This document shows, piece after piece, positions 62,913 through 64,000 of a stretch of 64,000 nt of DNA. The notes below the pieces were generated by a model, which did no database searches, was not told where the DNA came from, and saw only the letters and a list, made by a program, of their open reading frames with translations. The position numbers were made by a program, and so were the translations under genes. The stretch covers positions 248,001-312,000 of the forward strand of contig JAEUKE010000153.1 of assembly GCA_016794345.1 (NCBI GenBank), read 5' to 3'. Source of the stretch: Myxococcales bacterium. GTDB taxonomy: Bacteria; Myxococcota_A; Polyangia; Polyangiales; Polyangiaceae. Every line of letters starts with the position of its first letter. Position 1 is the stretch's first letter.

Positions 62913-63824
62913 GTGGCGAACCTCGACGCGACCGCCAAGCGCTTCTACCCGGCGATCCTCTGCGGGCTGCTCGGCAGCATCGCCTACCTGCAAGGCGCCG
63001 GGATCTCGAGCCTGGTCGCCGAGCAGCTCCCGGCTGGCGCGCCTCCCGCTCAGGGCGCAGTCAAGCCGTCGCTCTCTGCCAGGCCCCCGGAAAAAAGCGC
63101 CCACGTCATCCTGGCGCGCAACGCCTTCGACTCCGAGACCGGCCCGCTCGACAAGCCCAAGCCCGTCGCGCCTCCTCCGCCCCCGCCGACGACCACCGTC
63201 GAGACGGAGCTCCCCCGCTGCGCGTCCGCGTCGGTCGTCGGCATCACCGAGTCGGACGACGCGGCGTTCTCCTTCGCTCTCATCAAGACCACCGGCCCCT
63301 CGAAGATGCACCGCATCGGTGACGAGGTGGACGGCAAGAAGCTCGAGTCGATCGGCTGGGATCACGTGGTGCTCTCGAGCGGCGGCACGCGCTGCCAGCT
63401 CCGCATGATGGACGAGGCCGGCTCGAAGACCGCGGCGGGTACGGCGCCCGAGCCGTCCCGGCCCGCTCGCACCGCGGCCCCCACGAAGGAGGCCTCTTCC
63501 GGGGAGATCGTGAAGGTCGCCGACAACGAATATGTCATCGAGCGCGGCGGCCGAGAGAAGATCCTGCAGATGCAGCAGGCCTTCATGAAGGCGGCGCGGG
63601 TCGTCGACGGGCAGGGCATCCGCCTGCAGCGCTCGTCGCAGACGACGATCCTCGGCGAGCTCGGCATGCAGAAGGGTGATCTGGTCAAGACCATCAACGG
63701 CTTCGACATGACGAACCCCGACAAGTCGATGGAGGCGTACGGCGTGCTCAAGACCGCCAACAAGGTGCAGGTCGTGCTCGAGCGGGACGGCAAGCCCGTC
63801 ACCATCGATCTCACGCTCAAGTGA
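62913..63824 (+). CDS. gspC: Type II secretion system protein GspC
   Basis: A 303-residue inner-membrane protein that couples the secretin GspD to the cytoplasmic platform. A membrane helix (about 12-32) is followed by an HR domain (about 60-165, with ILARNAFDSETGPL and SVVGITESDDAAFSFALI), a Pro/Ala linker and a C-terminal PDZ-like domain (about 195-300, GIRLQRSSQTTILGELGMQKGDLVKTINGFDM). GTG start, with AGGAG nine bases upstream. Other gsp genes would be expected downstream on the plus strand, but a minus-strand gene follows instead. Confidence 0.9.
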   Translation: MANLDATAKRFYPAILCGLLGSIAYLQGAGISSLVAEQLPAGAPPAQGAVKPSLSARPPEKSAHVILARNAFDSETGPLDKPKPVAPPPPPPTTTVETELPRCASASVVGITESDDAAFSFALIKTTGPSKMHRIGDEVDGKKLESIGWDHVVLSSGGTRCQLRMMDEAGSKTAAGTAPEPSRPARTAAPTKEASSGEIVKVADNEYVIERGGREKILQMQQAFMKAARVVDGQGIRLQRSSQTTILGELGMQKGDLVKTINGFDMTNPDKSMEAYGVLKTANKVQVVLERDGKPVTIDLTLK

Positions 63825-63868
63825 CACGCCGAGCCCGCGGTCGGCTCGCCGTCCCGCGGCGGTGATGC

Positions 63869-64000
63869 TCAGGCCAGGCCGACGCGGCGTCGCGCGATCC
63901 AGTGCGCGCCCACGAGCGCCGCGGCCACCGTCGTCCACGCCCAGGGTGGGAGCAGCGGCGTGCTCTTGCGCTGCGTGCTCACGACCGTGGGCTCGGGGAG
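63869..64000 (-). CDS. C-terminal tail of a membrane protein (5' part outside window)
   Basis: The last 43 residues of a minus-strand gene: a polar stretch with STQRKSTPLLPP, a membrane helix WAWTTVAAALVGAHWIA, and a basic end RRRVGLA, then TGA at 63869-63871. The positive charges after the helix suggest its C-terminus stays in the cytoplasm. Family cannot be told from this fragment. It is too short to appear as a long open frame but continuous to the window edge. Confidence 0.6.
   Translation of the reverse strand, partial: LPEPTVVSTQRKSTPLLPPWAWTTVAAALVGAHWIARRRVGLA

Noticed and set aside
63960..63982. GTGCTCTTGCGC..GTGCTCAC resembling the hairpin core of the glmU-ribA gap
   Set aside because: It lies in the coding region of the last gene, the second arm is a direct and not an inverted copy, and the flanks do not match.
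62913..64000. Type II secretion operon
   Set aside because: Only gspC is present; the following gene is on the other strand, so no operon can be claimed from this window.

Overview
The window looks like chromosomal DNA of a myxobacterium, most likely a Polyangiales (Sorangium/Polyangium-type) genome. The grounds are very high G+C, three Hanks-type Ser/Thr kinases, an FHA-sigma54 activator, an AgmX/PglI-type C-terminal domain, many lipoproteins whose lipobox cysteine is followed by Gly/Thr/Ser-rich linkers, and secreted proteins with CXXCH haem sites. This assignment is inference from gene style; no rRNA or tRNA gene is present. Genes are tightly packed, often with 4-base ATGA/GTGA overlaps, and no intergenic gap exceeds about 310 bases.

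Layout. 1-5.4 kb: tail of a beta-rich protein, a lipoprotein esterase, a lipoprotein, and a kinase coupled to a TPR/PEGA protein. 5.6-10.1 kb: three consecutive surface lipoproteins, one with a duplicated 170-residue domain and one with a VWA domain. 10.1-14.5 kb: lipA, an NAD-dependent epimerase and two glycosyltransferases. 14.8-19.8 kb: unknown proteins, a MITE-like element, a TPR/PEGA protein and an HSDL2-like dehydrogenase. 19.8-22 kb (minus): a three-gene unit of a Roadblock protein, a membrane protein with Roadblock-like domains, and a PAS protein resembling photoactive yellow protein (PYP) that keeps its chromophore cysteine. 22.2-24.8 kb: an outer-membrane protein and a coupled unknown. 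24.8-29.2 kb: rlmN-cheA-cheW-cheW. 29.2-34.2 kb: a flavin reductase, a PDZ remnant, a YgiQ-type radical SAM protein and three exported proteins. 34.4-37.2 kb: a LuxR-type regulator and a tri-haem-motif secreted protein. 37.2-44.5 kb (minus): a five-gene chain of a small protein, an OmpA-like barrel, a class III cyclase, a LysM/FecR-like protein, and a kinase with a degenerate receiver; an FHA-sigma54 activator is divergent from it. 46-49.1 kb: a lipoprotein, a membrane protein and a membrane kinase. 49.1-59.2 kb: a LysM transglycosylase, a CXXCH beta-propeller lipoprotein, an AgmX/PglI-domain protein, and a FadL-type channel coupled to a 1283-residue lipoprotein. 59.3-64 kb: glmU, two adjacent long imperfect hairpins, ribA, holA, gspC and the tail of a membrane protein.

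The candidates for something undescribed are: the Roadblock/Roadblock/PYP-like unit; the five-gene envelope-to-cyclase-to-kinase chain; the MITE-like element at 17.4-17.6 kb; the paired hairpins between glmU and ribA; and a recurring TANNNT-like hexamer 6-9 bases before start codons that lack a Shine-Dalgarno sequence, which suggests many leaderless transcripts. All functional statements come from reading motifs; no database search was run.
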